Source: Sordaria brevicollis (Eukaryota; Ascomycota; Sordariomycetes; Sordariales; Sordariaceae). From it: DNA of 64,000 nt. The notes under the pieces are model-generated. The model was not told where the DNA came from. It ran no database searches and saw only the letters and a program-made list of their open reading frames with translations. Made by a program: the position numbers and the translations under genes. Position 1 is the first letter of the stretch; the number at the start of each line of letters is the position of its first letter. Location: NCBI GenBank assembly GCA_033439795.1, contig JAUTDP010000010.1:1178001-1242000 (forward strand), given 5' to 3'. Below are positions 33,152 to 43,839 of this stretch, in pieces.

Positions 33152-34567
33152 TATGAAGGGGAGAGGATACCGGGATGCATTTTTTTTCGTGCATGTCGTT
33201 GAACATTGCCCATACCCACATAGTTGCAGGTGCAAAATTTTAGAGAAGTATATAGAGGCGCGAAACTTATATCATGGCATAGCATTCACTGGTTTAACAA
33301 ACCTTGTTTTCTCGATAGCAAACATTGCTTACCCAGGGTGACAAGCAAGCATGTCAGTCATCCCTTTCAGTAAGACTAATTAGTATCTTAGTCAGGGCGA
33401 ATGAAAAAGCCATTAACACCACCTATTTTACTTCCCTTCTCTCACCGCATCCCATGCTTCTCGTGAATATTCACTCTAAAAATTGCTGACACGACCATCC
33501 CAGCACTTTCCTTCCCGTTCCCCTCAAGTAACCAAATACATTATTTCTATTCTCCTCCAGTCATCTTCACGGAGCTTGGCTGGCTGGCTGACATGACAAG
33601 GGTATAAATCAGAAGAAAAATACGTGACCGGTTAACGTACCCGACACCCACTGACCCCCCTTCGTTTTCGTCGTAGGTGGCTAGCTCCAGGTCCAGATTT
33701 CCTGATCCTCGCTCCGATATCCCATCTCAGTACCACCACACCACAACGGCACAGGCACAACACTACCTGTCATGCCATGCTTGATGAAGTGTCACTCCTC
33801 TCATTGGAGATCTTACTTCCTGCAGAATTGCATGTTTCTTTAGCGCTTACAATACAGACCACTATCGGTGTCATATTTCGGTGTGTGCTTCCAGAACAAA
33901 TCTTCCCTTGTGTCTGAACGCGATGGGGTCGTTTCTTTTTGGTATGATCGATCGGCGGCGTCCCTTCCATAGGATAAGGTATCTAAGGAGGGCGGGTGGT
34001 TCAAGATAGGTCATCATTAATTTGGCTGATGCTCGCGTTACATGATCGTCAGCTATGGCAGTCGTGTCATGCTTTACATCTGCTTACCATTCTTTATAAG
34101 AACCGGGTGGCTGGTTGATGCTGATCTTCCGTCTTCTTTTCTGCGTAGCGAATTTGAACAATTGGAAGGATCAACGGAAATGCAGTTGTGAACACAGAGT
34201 GGAACCGCACATGGTAAGAAAAAATAATAATTTCGCGCCGGCTGACTTATCTTCAAGACCGCTCATCGCCTTTTTTTTTTAAAAAAAAAAAAGTCTTGAC
34301 CTTCTTTCTCTTCTTCCTATCTCTCTCATACACCCTGTGTAACACTGTTTAATCGGGCCCTTGATCCTTGTGATAATGGGAATAAACAAGACATGAAGAA
34401 CCAAACTCCCCTAATGCAGGCCGCCGTATTAAAACTCCGGGGCTAACCGTAAAATTAGTTGTCCCAGTTCCGTGTCTGTAATCGGTAAGGGGCAAGTGCC
34501 GCCTTCCATAACCCCTTTCCGTATGCTGTCAGTATCCCCAAGTCCAGCCGTAATGCTCCCCTTCCCT
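33152..34567. other. Convergent intergenic region, lip2 / otubain
   Basis: Should contain the two converging 3' untranslated regions. A T10-A12 run sits at 34271-34292. Short frames here have no recognisable product. No terminator or RNA gene can be supported. Confidence 0.5.
34271..34292. repeat. T10A12 run
   Basis: Ten T followed directly by twelve A, a perfect inverted homopolymer pair in the convergent intergenic region. In fungi such AT runs often occur near 3' ends or exclude nucleosomes; no function is claimed. Confidence 0.8.
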
Positions 34568-37009
34568 CTATACAACGCTTCCTCTCTTCCGCCCACTCTT
34601 TGGTTGCACGTCATAGTCGTCGTTCTCTGGTTTATACTCCTCCGGTTGGAAGTTGGGATTGTTATAATGCGCGACGTTGAAGTGGGAGTTCTTGAATGTC
34701 GATGTCTGGAACGTCGGTTCGCGCCACGTGTCGTTCTCGACATACTCGGGCATCTGACAGTATTCGCTAAACCTCAACGGATGCGTCTGCTGTGGTGGTG
34801 GCGGAGGAGGGGCCGCTGCAGCAATTGGCAGCGGGGCGGCAACTGGCTGGAGCGCTTCCGTCCCGAAAGGCGCAGACATCCAGGATGGTGCTGGTGCTTG
34901 GCTGAAAGGCGCAAGCGGCGAGCCCAACGGTGAGCCAAGTCCCACGCCCCCCAATGCTCCGAGTGGTGATGGAGAGGAGCTGAAGCCCGGCAGTGCAGTG
35001 AGAAGCCCGTAATCTCCAGCGGCCGTGAATGTGGGAGCGGAAGTGATTTCGTATTGCGGGATGGTGGCTCGGAAGACTTGGATGTTCGTAGGCGCAGGCG
35101 GAGGTGTTTGGTCCACGGGGTAAAGTATGTCGTAGTGGTCAGGCCGGTAGAGTAGGCAGATGACAGGATCGAGGGGAGACGTGGGCTGGCTGATGGCTTC
35201 TTCGGGGAAGCTGTATGTGTTGACCTCGGAGCCGGGACTGCGATCCAGATAAGCAATCTTCAAGACGAAACCGATGGGCTTCAGAAGCACATTGACGAGT
35301 GCCTGCAAGCCCAGTTGCTCGATCTCCACATTAGGTACCTCAATCACACGCTGACAGTACTTGTCAAGACCGCCGTCCGTAGTAACAAAGGCCTCATGAC
35401 TCTCGCGGTTCTCCTTGAGCCAAGAACTTGCGAGTAGGCGAAGATGGTAGATGATGGCGCTCGACATGCCTAAATCGTTGAAGCTGTCCACCACTTCTTG
35501 CAAAGCTCCCTCCGGGTTGGCGAGCTTTTCCGAAACTCTCTGGAGGAGGTTGATGGTTTCCTCGACCATGTCGATGAAGATCATAGGATCAAAGCCACCG
35601 TGGAGCTGGATGTAGTTATTCAGACTCTCCAGGCGCTGTTTCTCAGCATCTATTTGGGCATGGTTGCCGAGCTTGATCAACGTCTCGAAGTAGCCAAAGC
35701 CGATTGCTAGAGAGTGCTTCTCGTCAGCGCTCAAAACCCGCAAGGTAGTGTCGGCCATGGCTGCTGCCCCGAGTTTCATCATGACCAAGACTCACCTCTC
35801 CAACCACAGTTGCCATCTCCCAGCATGGGACGGTAATGGGAGTATGTTGCAGGCAGGGACTGAGAGACAATTAGCATATCTCCAACTACTTTCGTATTTT
35901 CAGTGGCAGGGCTCACCTTTGTCTTTTGGACATAAACGGGGTCGGCCTTGGCGTATTCTTCAGTAATGGCTGTACTTGGCAGTTTGTCGCCGACATGAGG
36001 ACCCTATACACACGCACGGTCCCATGTAAGTAACGGCATATTTTTTTTCGATAGTCTGGAGGAGGGCCGAACGAAAGCGACGACGAATAATGGGTCAAAT
36101 CCAGAATAGCAATCATCTTACAGTGAGCTCGGGCTGGTACTCTTGATACCCCTGGGCTGCGGCTAGGTCATTATGATCGTCGCCGGTTGATTCCATTTTT
36201 ATGTGTTGTTGTTGTTGTTGGTGGATGGATGGTGACGGTTGGTACCGTGGAATTTGAGAATCGAATTGGGAATGCTGGTATTGATGTGGTTGTTGTTGTT
36301 GTTGTTGTTGTTGTTGACGTTGTTGGTGTTGTTGTTGTTGTTGCTGGGATGGTGGAAGTTGTGAAATGGAGGCTGGCGAGGAGGGGTTTGTGCTGCCACC
36401 ACCTGCACTGGGAGAGAGCGAATGCGAGACGTACGAGAGCGGGCTATGCGACGATTGGTGTTGGTGGTGGTGGTGGTGTTGGTTTTGGTTCAGGTTGTGC
36501 ACGCCGTGCTGGTTGCTGCCGTGGTGCGGTGGTAGCGAGTGCGAGGAGTGTGAGTGGTGACCTGAGTGAGGATGGGAATGGAAGGAGTTGGCGTGGGTGT
36601 ATAAGGGTCCAGATGCGGGGCCGCCGACGCTGTTGCCGCTGATGTTGCTGATGTTGCTGATGCTGCTGATGCTGGGCCCTGGACCTGGATGTGGATTGAA
36701 GATTGCCCCTGCGGTCCCAACTATTGACGCTGACCCAGCGGCGGCGCCTGCTGTTGTAACGGCCGCTCCCGGGCCGCCCCCGACCGTGTATCCACCACAC
36801 GATGAACCACCACTGCCGCCTCCACCTCCACCACCACCACCTCCTCCTCCTCCAAGAGCAGCACCAAGACCCCCGAGACCACTCACATAACCTGCACCAC
36901 CACTTCCTCCACCTATCGATGTTTGATCGAATGTGTAATCGGGAAGTCCGTGTGAGTTACCGTAACCCGTCGAGAGAGGTGTGTACGCTGCAGATTCGGG
37001 CTGATACAT
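34568..37009 (-). CDS. Otubain-like deubiquitinase (peptidase C65) with long low-complexity N-terminus (4 exons)
   Basis: Exons 37009-36122, 36003-35917, 35859-35796 and 35706-34568 give 725 residues. The last intron ends at CTCTAG (acceptor 35707), not at the nearer CAGCAG: only this choice yields the uninterrupted motif GDGNCGWRAIGFGYFE. Otubains cleave ubiquitin isopeptide bonds. The catalytic Asp340 and Cys343 (GDGNC) and His537 (RPDHYDILYP) are all present, within a domain of about residues 300-545 that starts VGDKLPSTAITEEYAKADPVY. The first 296 residues are unusual: a run of about 13 Gly, Ala/Thr/Gly blocks, a His/Ser-rich part and long Gln-rich tracts encoded by CAA/CAG repeats. The C-terminal 180 residues are Pro/Ala-rich and end in a basic KSGRKRGS. 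Further 5' non-coding exons are possible. Confidence 0.88.
36200..36350. repeat. GTT/TTG trinucleotide tracts in the otubain N-terminal exon
   Basis: Several interrupted runs of GTT/TTG on the plus strand encode polyglutamine on the minus strand, interspersed with His and Pro codons. A second simple tract at about 36815-36860 (CCACCT and CTC repeats) encodes the polyglycine. Both are candidates for length polymorphism. Confidence 0.8.
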
Positions 37010-38813
37010 GTTGATATTTGTTGGCGATGTCGGTAACCGAGAAGCTGTTATCGTGGCTTATGAGGGAGGAGGGGGGATCCCGACAAGGCAATATTCGTTC
37101 GGGGCTAAGTCCTTTTAGCGTATCGGCGAGCTGACAGCTCAACTCGTTGCTCGAGGAGTCGTCGGTTCGGCTAAGTTCCCACTCTGGATCACGCAAACTT
37201 GCCTTCTGTCAAAGGCCTGTCGTCGATCCAGGAATGCCTACGTTTTGGTTTTGCAAAACGTGTGGACTGGGTACGGGTAGACGTTGCTGTATGTGATAGG
37301 AGTCTGTCGGCAGCGGTTGTAGCCGTACTGCGGGTCGTACTTGGAGGAAAGAACAATTAGATGGATAGGGTCGACCTTGTTGCAGCCGTTGATGTCGAAT
37401 TGCTGAGCGCCGTGAGAAGCCACATGGAAGACCCGTTCGAGGGAAATGCTTGGCCTGACCTTCAGTCCACCTCAATATAGATTGTAGCAATGATGGAGGC
37501 TCCGTCTGCGTGGAAAGATCTGCAGTACTGCATAAAGTGATATTTGCAGTCCTAGACAGAGAGAGAGGAGAAAGAGTTTACTTGGTTAAGTAACGAAAGA
37601 CTAAAACCCAAGGATAGTGAGGGACAGAGGCAGGCAACGACCGACTTGACGGATTCGCAACAGAAAAAGAGTCAAATACACTGCCTCATCACAAATCCGA
37701 ACAGGCAAACGGAGATGCGAGTGGTGAGTGGAGGAGGTAGGGTTGGAGGGTCAAGCCAAGTAAATAAAAGAGGTAAAGCGGAGCGAGAGGGGGGGGAGCA
37801 GAAGCGAAGAGAGAGTCAAAAAAGGGACCGAGAAAACGGAAGAGGGCGGGAAGGGGATTAACAGTATGTATGTATGTATGTATGTATATCCGGCGCTCAC
37901 AGAGACGAACAAGGCCGGGCGGGCAAGTTGCAACAACGGCTCTTCTGGAGGGGAAAAGAATACGACGGCAACAGGGTATAAAGGACCCAAGTTCCCAAAA
38001 TACTCACCACATCCATACATGTTGGTATGGTACCAAACACACACACACTCACACACACTCACACACACCATACACACCCCATCAAAACGCTACAGTACCG
38101 ACGACCGGTCGCCGACCTCCTCCTCCTCCTCCCCCTACGGCTACGCAGTACCTATCACCACGGGTGGGGACAGGCGGTGCGATGCCATGCCATCCAGGAT
38201 GGACCACCGACCACCGACCACTGACCAGACTGTTAGACTAAGGTTGCAGTTTATTATTGCTTTCCTGCCTCTCTTTTCCTTGTTGACTGTGTGGCTGTCT
38301 TATTCGCCGTTGGTACTTTGGGGCGCTGGCTACTGGCCGGCCGCTTCGCTAGGTTCCCGTCCTTCTACTGTTGTCATCCTCCACCAGTTCTTCACCACGC
38401 TGTCGTTGCTATGTTGCTTTGCTTTGCCTTGCTTTGCTTTGCTTTTCTGCAAAATCCGGGCCGGAAGTCCCATTCATCAGGAAGCGGTCGTAGTCCAAGC
38501 AAGGAGTTACGCAGTTGAAATCGGCCTTCTCTTGAATTTTGATATTCTTTTCATCCTCTTCCACTCAGTCGTGATCTTCTCATCTGTATGTCAAAAAAGG
38601 AAGAGAAAGTCCGCTTTTATGTAGTCGTCCGCACGGGGACATCATGGATCCCGGCTTGTTGGACTTGAAAAAAGGGGAGACTGGTACCAGTAGGTAGGTA
38701 GTGGTGAGAGAGACGGGAGGAGACACAAGAAAAAGGGACCATTCGGTTTCCCGCAAAAAGCTACGGTACGGGAGAGTCAAGCAGCCAACCCCAGGCGACC
38801 AGCAAACGCATTG

Positions 38814-38837
38814 CCCCCCCCCCCCCCCCCCCCCCCC
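38814..38837. repeat. Homopolymer (C)24
   Basis: Twenty-four consecutive C, flanked by CGCATTG and GGAAGCG. Length may be uncertain for technical reasons. Confidence 0.9.
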
Positions 38838-39219
38838 GGAAGCGACATTCTTGGCGACATCATGGGCCTACCCCGTGGTTACCACTGCAACATGACGGGG
38901 CCCGGCCGCCGGCAGGCGTGCCTGGTGTCTTAACTTCCATCTGGCCTCTTTTTACAATCTGTAACTGTTGACTGCTAGATAGAAAAGGGGGAAATAGCTA
39001 TTGCTAGGTTGAGTCCTATTGGTGAAGAAGTGATTGGAAAGAAATAAAACGAGGTTGGTTTGGTATATCTGTGGGTTAAAGCTGGGTCGAGCTATAAAAA
39101 TCATGAGTGTCGTACATACATACTTGTGGATTTTGCTGATCTTCTTCTCTGCCCGCTGTGTGTGATGGGCGAGAGCGAGCTGCTTCACTTGCCCTGAAGC
39201 CTTTCGACTCTAGCGCATG

Positions 39220-39239
39220 TTTTTTTTTTTTTTTTTTTT
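39220..39239. repeat. Homopolymer (T)20
   Basis: Twenty consecutive T following GCGCATG, before GTCCCCTG. Part of the simple-repeat-rich zone upstream of the otubain gene. Confidence 0.9.
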
Positions 39240-42200
39240 GTCCCCTGATCCCAGACGCCAATGCTGAGGGCCGCTGCGAAACACCGTGAGACCTGGGTGA
39301 GCTGGGCAAGCTGGGGTTGTTATAGGGTGGGTGTAACCAGCCGAACGGGGCGCCACGGACCACGACATTCATTGTCTCTGGATGCTGAACTTTGTTATCG
39401 ACACCCCTCTAGCTTGTCTTTGGTTGCTGGTGCTCGCCGGCCGGGTTCCAATCAGCAGAGTTGCTAGGGCTTCGAGTTGTATTCGTATGCAATGCCCGGG
39501 CATTTCGCTATGCCTGGCTGGGAGTCTTCGGAACGTCTACATGCCGAAACCATTGCAAAAATGGCTTAAACACCCTTTGAAGAGCTCTGGAAAATGAGAG
39601 TGCGTAACACTCTGCTCTCGTGTTGATCGCTTTTCGACTCTGATGCAGATAGTGACTCCTTTCACACGGTAGCGAACTCTTACCTAGGCTCTAGTCCAGC
39701 CTGATATTGTTGTATCTTGCCTGGAGGTGCTGGGAAATATCACGTCGACTGACTCCATTCACGATGGAGCTGTTAGGAGACTGGATGATGTGTGCTGTCA
39801 AGGTACAGTACGCCTTTTCGTCTCTTTTCTTGCCGTGCATCATACATCATTGGATGTTGGTGCTATAGCCTGGGCATTGGCAGAAGAAGGTAGCACGATG
39901 CGACGGTGTGAGCACATCTAGGGCCAGACCCTTTAAGCCGTTCGTGCCAGGCCATGATAGGATTGACTGTGCCCTTTACGTACCACACCTGTGTCGCCTG
40001 GTGGGAAAGGGTACCTGCCTTGTACGGTGCCCCTTTCCAGTCAATAAACCGATTTTATGACCAATACTCTGTCAAAGAATATCGGGATGCCGGCTTGTCC
40101 ACGGCACCTGTGTTTCCACGTATTTCCACTAGATTGCTAGTCGGAGCTTTCGACGAGGAGGTGGCTCAGTCTAACATGACTGGCAGAGCCTTTCATGAAA
40201 ATGATCGAGTTTCAGACAGTCCGGTACTTGAAGCCGAAGCTCAAGTGACACAACACCGCGAAAGACCAGTCCTCCATCACCACGCATAAAACGGCCTGTG
40301 TGATATATGATGGGATCTTTAGCAGGTTGATGCACCCACGGGGCGTAGTAACTTATGCACAGGGGTGGCACAGTCTCCAGAATCTGTGAGAGGGGGTTTG
40401 TCCGCGATCCTTTCGATACCTGAGCCGGTACATACTTGTAGTCCGAAAGCATTAAGATCGATAATATACCGGTCATATGTATGATCATGTTTGAAAACTC
40501 AGGTAGGCCGGTTCCTAGCATCACAGTGGTCCCAATGTAGTGATATGGAAGTCACGTCAGCTCCCATGATGCAAATGGTGGAATAAGTTGGCTTTAATCT
40601 CCACCGGTCGTAGCAAACCTTTACCCATGTCGTTAGTAGAGATATCAGGTCGATATGATGAGAATTTCAACTGATGAGAGTTTGTGCGTGATGTAGTTGA
40701 AACGTATGTAAGCTCAGCCCATCATCTTCCCCAGACCAACGACACAGCAAGTCATGCCGGGATGCGGCACGGACAAGCCAGGAGTGCAACCAGAGCTGGC
40801 GAGGTTTTCGAATGAAACGTGCTGTGTGATCAAGGAGGGGAAAGGGTTCGGGTGGTGCAAGTTGGAAGTGAATGATGAGGAGGAACGGCTGCGGTCAATC
40901 CATTGATGGGGTTCGTTGCTGTCCTAAGCTCATGGGTCCGTTGGTAAACTGAGATATCTTCAAGGGTTCTGAAGAATCGCCATTGCCAGGGCCGCTGGCT
41001 CAAAATGTATGAAATGTGAGACAGGACGGGTAGCAATAGACCGCTTGTCCCCTTGTATTTCCCCCGCGCTCTTTCGAGAGTAGATCCAAGGTCGCTCGCT
41101 CGCTCGCTTGCCTACCCGTAAGCCATGATGTTGTCATTTTCTCACGGACCATATGTTTGCCGCCTGGAGTGACTTGTCAAGTTGACTTGCAACACAACAT
41201 GTATGGCGGTGGCCGGCTGAAAACGTGGGGTTGAACAAGAACAAGGATCAAGTTGATGATATGTTCCTCAGATCTCATGCGCAGGACAGCATCACGTCGT
41301 GCTTCTGCTGGCTTTTGAGTGTCTGCGCTGAGGACTGTCATCGTAGGTAGATGGAAGCCAATCCTGAAGAGTGTTTATCTTATGGTGGCTTACGCTTTCT
41401 GCCAATGACGGACGGGCCATCGACCTGTGCCAAGATGCTCCCTACTTGATATCCGGTCGATGTCCGCACATCGCGGGAAAAAAATGTCCAGAGAAGTCGT
41501 CATGGCGGCTTGAGCTCATGGAGTGTTCAGAAAGGGGCGGCAAAACCGGAACACGGCTGGAGCACAACGTCGTCAGTCGTCAACTGGGGTTCCACCATGA
41601 ACACATATCATGTAGTATGGAATGAAGTTGCAAGGTACACACCCAGTGACTATGGCACTGCTCATCAGGTCGTAAGACGACGTGGATGCCTTTCCTGTCA
41701 AAGGCAGGTTTTGGGCCTGCCATTGAGTCTGGCAGCAGAGTCCGTCATCCAGTTGTGTAAATCCGGGGAGGATCCTTCAAAGGCAACGCTGAACGGAGGA
41801 TGGATGGGTCCTTGTGAAGAGCAGGCATCTTCCCCAGACTTCGCGTGTTGGATCTGTCGGATGGTGGCGTGGGCAGACAAGGGAAGGATTGCGGAGACGA
41901 GATGACATCCATCCTCGATCCAACCTCTCTCTCTCTCATCCTCCTCACGACAACCCACAACCCGACGTCCATGATGGTATGGACAATGACATCTGCAGCG
42001 GGACGCCATGCAACCTCCGCTTCGCTACGACATGGCGGGGTATAAAAGTGTGAGGGTGAATGCGACACAACGGTGATGATAATGCTGGGTTCTGGGTTCT
42101 GGGTGCTGGGTACTGGGTTGCTAGGGTAGAGCTCCTGTCCCAAACTCTGTGAAGGATCGGGCGGGAGGTGGGGGAGAACAAGATGTTGTGGGCAATTGTG

Positions 42201-43316
42201 TGTATTCCCGTTCCTCTGCAGGACCCAGAATCCGAATAAGATGCCAGAAGTAAACGAGTTGTAGTTTGGTGATTGTTGCTCAGAAAAAGACGGCGTCGCT
42301 TGTCGTCAACGCGAGGGTGGTGCATGGAATCAGGATGAAAATGGCTACGAAAGTGGAAAGAGGTGTGGTTGCAAAATGCAAACTGCAAGTCACAGAACCG
42401 AAAACCGGACGAGTATTGCCGTACAGTATACTCCTTACTTGGTAGAGGCTTTCCTGCTATAATCGCCTTTATCAACCTACTAAATTGTAGCTCTACCATT
42501 AATCAGCTGCACAGAGGCCGCTCGGACCATCCAACGTCTTTCCATCCCCAGCCAAGCTGCAGGCCCGCGCCCAGTTGCAACCTCAACCTCTCGCTTGGTT
42601 ATTTGATGATGGTTCGATTCGTTACGAAAGGACCCATCAGCTGTCAGTTGATACTCTTTCCAAATCCACTCTGAAGATGAGCACTTTTCTGGACAATCAA
42701 AAGTTACCAAGCTTGCTAACAGTCTCACCGTAGAAAAAACCCACCTCTATCTCTGCCTCTACTCACTCAGCGTCGGAGACGGATACATACGAGCCAGGCA
42801 CAGATGGTAGCAGGCGGGACGGGCAAGCATCCTTGACGATGATCCCAATCGCGTTCGCTCTTTTCCCGCTGATTATTAGCCTGGCTGCCGGCCATCCCAC
42901 AGCTGCCGTCTTTTAGGGCCAGAACCTAGAGGACACTGTGCAGGGCATCCATCCATTGTATACCGCAAGGTACTGTGCGAGGTGTGTGGTGCAATGGGTA
43001 GACGAGATATGGACGACTTGTCGTTTTCACTCTCCCGAGGACCTGTGGCTTGCCGCGTTGTAGTGTTATCTGCCTACCTGTCTCTAGCTCCGTCTCATTG
43101 TGAACAACAAGAGTCGCACTGAACACGGTCAAGTTGGACAAGATTTGTACGATGGCATCCCTTCGTTGTCATGCATCACTGAAGCATTGATTGAGTTTCA
43201 ATATCAAACTTCCTCAAGCATCCGGACCTGGTAGGCTTGTCCCGTTCCCCTCATCAGAAGTCTGGGTGACCTATACAATCACAATGCTGAGATTTCGACT
43301 CACAGATCACTAGTAA

Positions 43317-43836
43317 GGGCGCGTTCCAATTTTCCGACCTGTTGATTTGAGCTGTTGATTTGAGTACATTGAAAATTACAGCCTACCTCTGGTACCCTCT
43401 TGCCAAGGCTATAGGCTTGGCCGTACAGGGGGTTAGGGGAGTATTCAATTGACCGATTTTGAAAAATCGTTCAAATTTTATAAAAAGGGTATCGTTAAAT
43501 AGAGGAGATCGAAAAATGGCTTCATTCGAAATTTGAGGAAGAAAGAGCAAGAAATGGTGAAGCCGTGAGCAAAATTGGTGAAGCTGTCACCAAATCAACA
43601 GCATACGACGAGTTTTGAGCAACTTTTTGTTGTGTATCCAACGACCGCCAAGCCAACAGGTTTTAACGATTCTAATTGGCCAGATCTACCGGAAATTATA
43701 ATACAAAACGATTACAGAAAGTGGTACTTCTTACCCCAATTCTACCCCAAATGCAGTGTGATCAACTGCATATAAACAACAAGGGGGTCGTTTTATATAG
43801 GAAACAAATCAACAAGCCGAAAATTGGAACACGCCC
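43317..43836. mobile_element. MITE with TAA target duplication (Tourist/PIF-Harbinger-like)
   Basis: A 520-bp segment with imperfect terminal inverted repeats of about 32 bp: the left end begins GGGCGCGTTCCAATTTTC and the reverse complement of the right end begins GGGCGTGTTCCAATTTTC. Both arms continue to TGTTGATTTG with one indel and a few mismatches. TAA flanks both ends (43314-43316 and 43837-43839). A 3-bp TWA duplication with termini beginning GGG-G-GTT is typical of PIF/Harbinger elements and their Tourist-like miniature derivatives. The left end holds a tandem CTGTTGATTTGAG pair. No transposase-like frame is present, so the element would depend on an enzyme made elsewhere. CA and TG dinucleotides are present, so there is no sign of heavy RIP. 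Confidence 0.8.
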
Positions 43837-43839
43837 TAA

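Larger units (their letters stand above)
37010..43313. other. Gene-poor region upstream of the otubain gene
   Basis: The left part (about 37.0-39.0 kb) is presumably promoter and leader of the otubain gene. It holds simple repeats: five TATG units at 37865-37884, CA-rich DNA at about 38035-38080, TTTGC-like repeats at about 38414-38445, C24 and T20 runs, CGCT x4 at 41093-41108, and CTGGGTT-like repeats at 42085-42119. Open frames of up to 252 codons at 37.8-38.6 kb are low-complexity. Frames around 39.7-42.5 kb (65-184 codons) have no recognisable domain and overlap on both strands. No gene is called, but an unrecognised small or non-coding gene cannot be excluded. Confidence 0.5.

Noticed and set aside
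37866..38624. 252-codon plus-strand frame
   Set aside because: Starts in TATG repeats and runs through CA-repeat DNA; its translation is repeat-driven (Tyr/Val/Cys and Thr/His runs) and then shows hydrophobic patches without similarity to a known family.
42595..42630. GGTTCGATTCG as a possible tRNA T-arm
   Set aside because: The string resembles the T-loop GGTTCGANTCC, but no acceptor stem, D-arm or anticodon arm can be folded around it.
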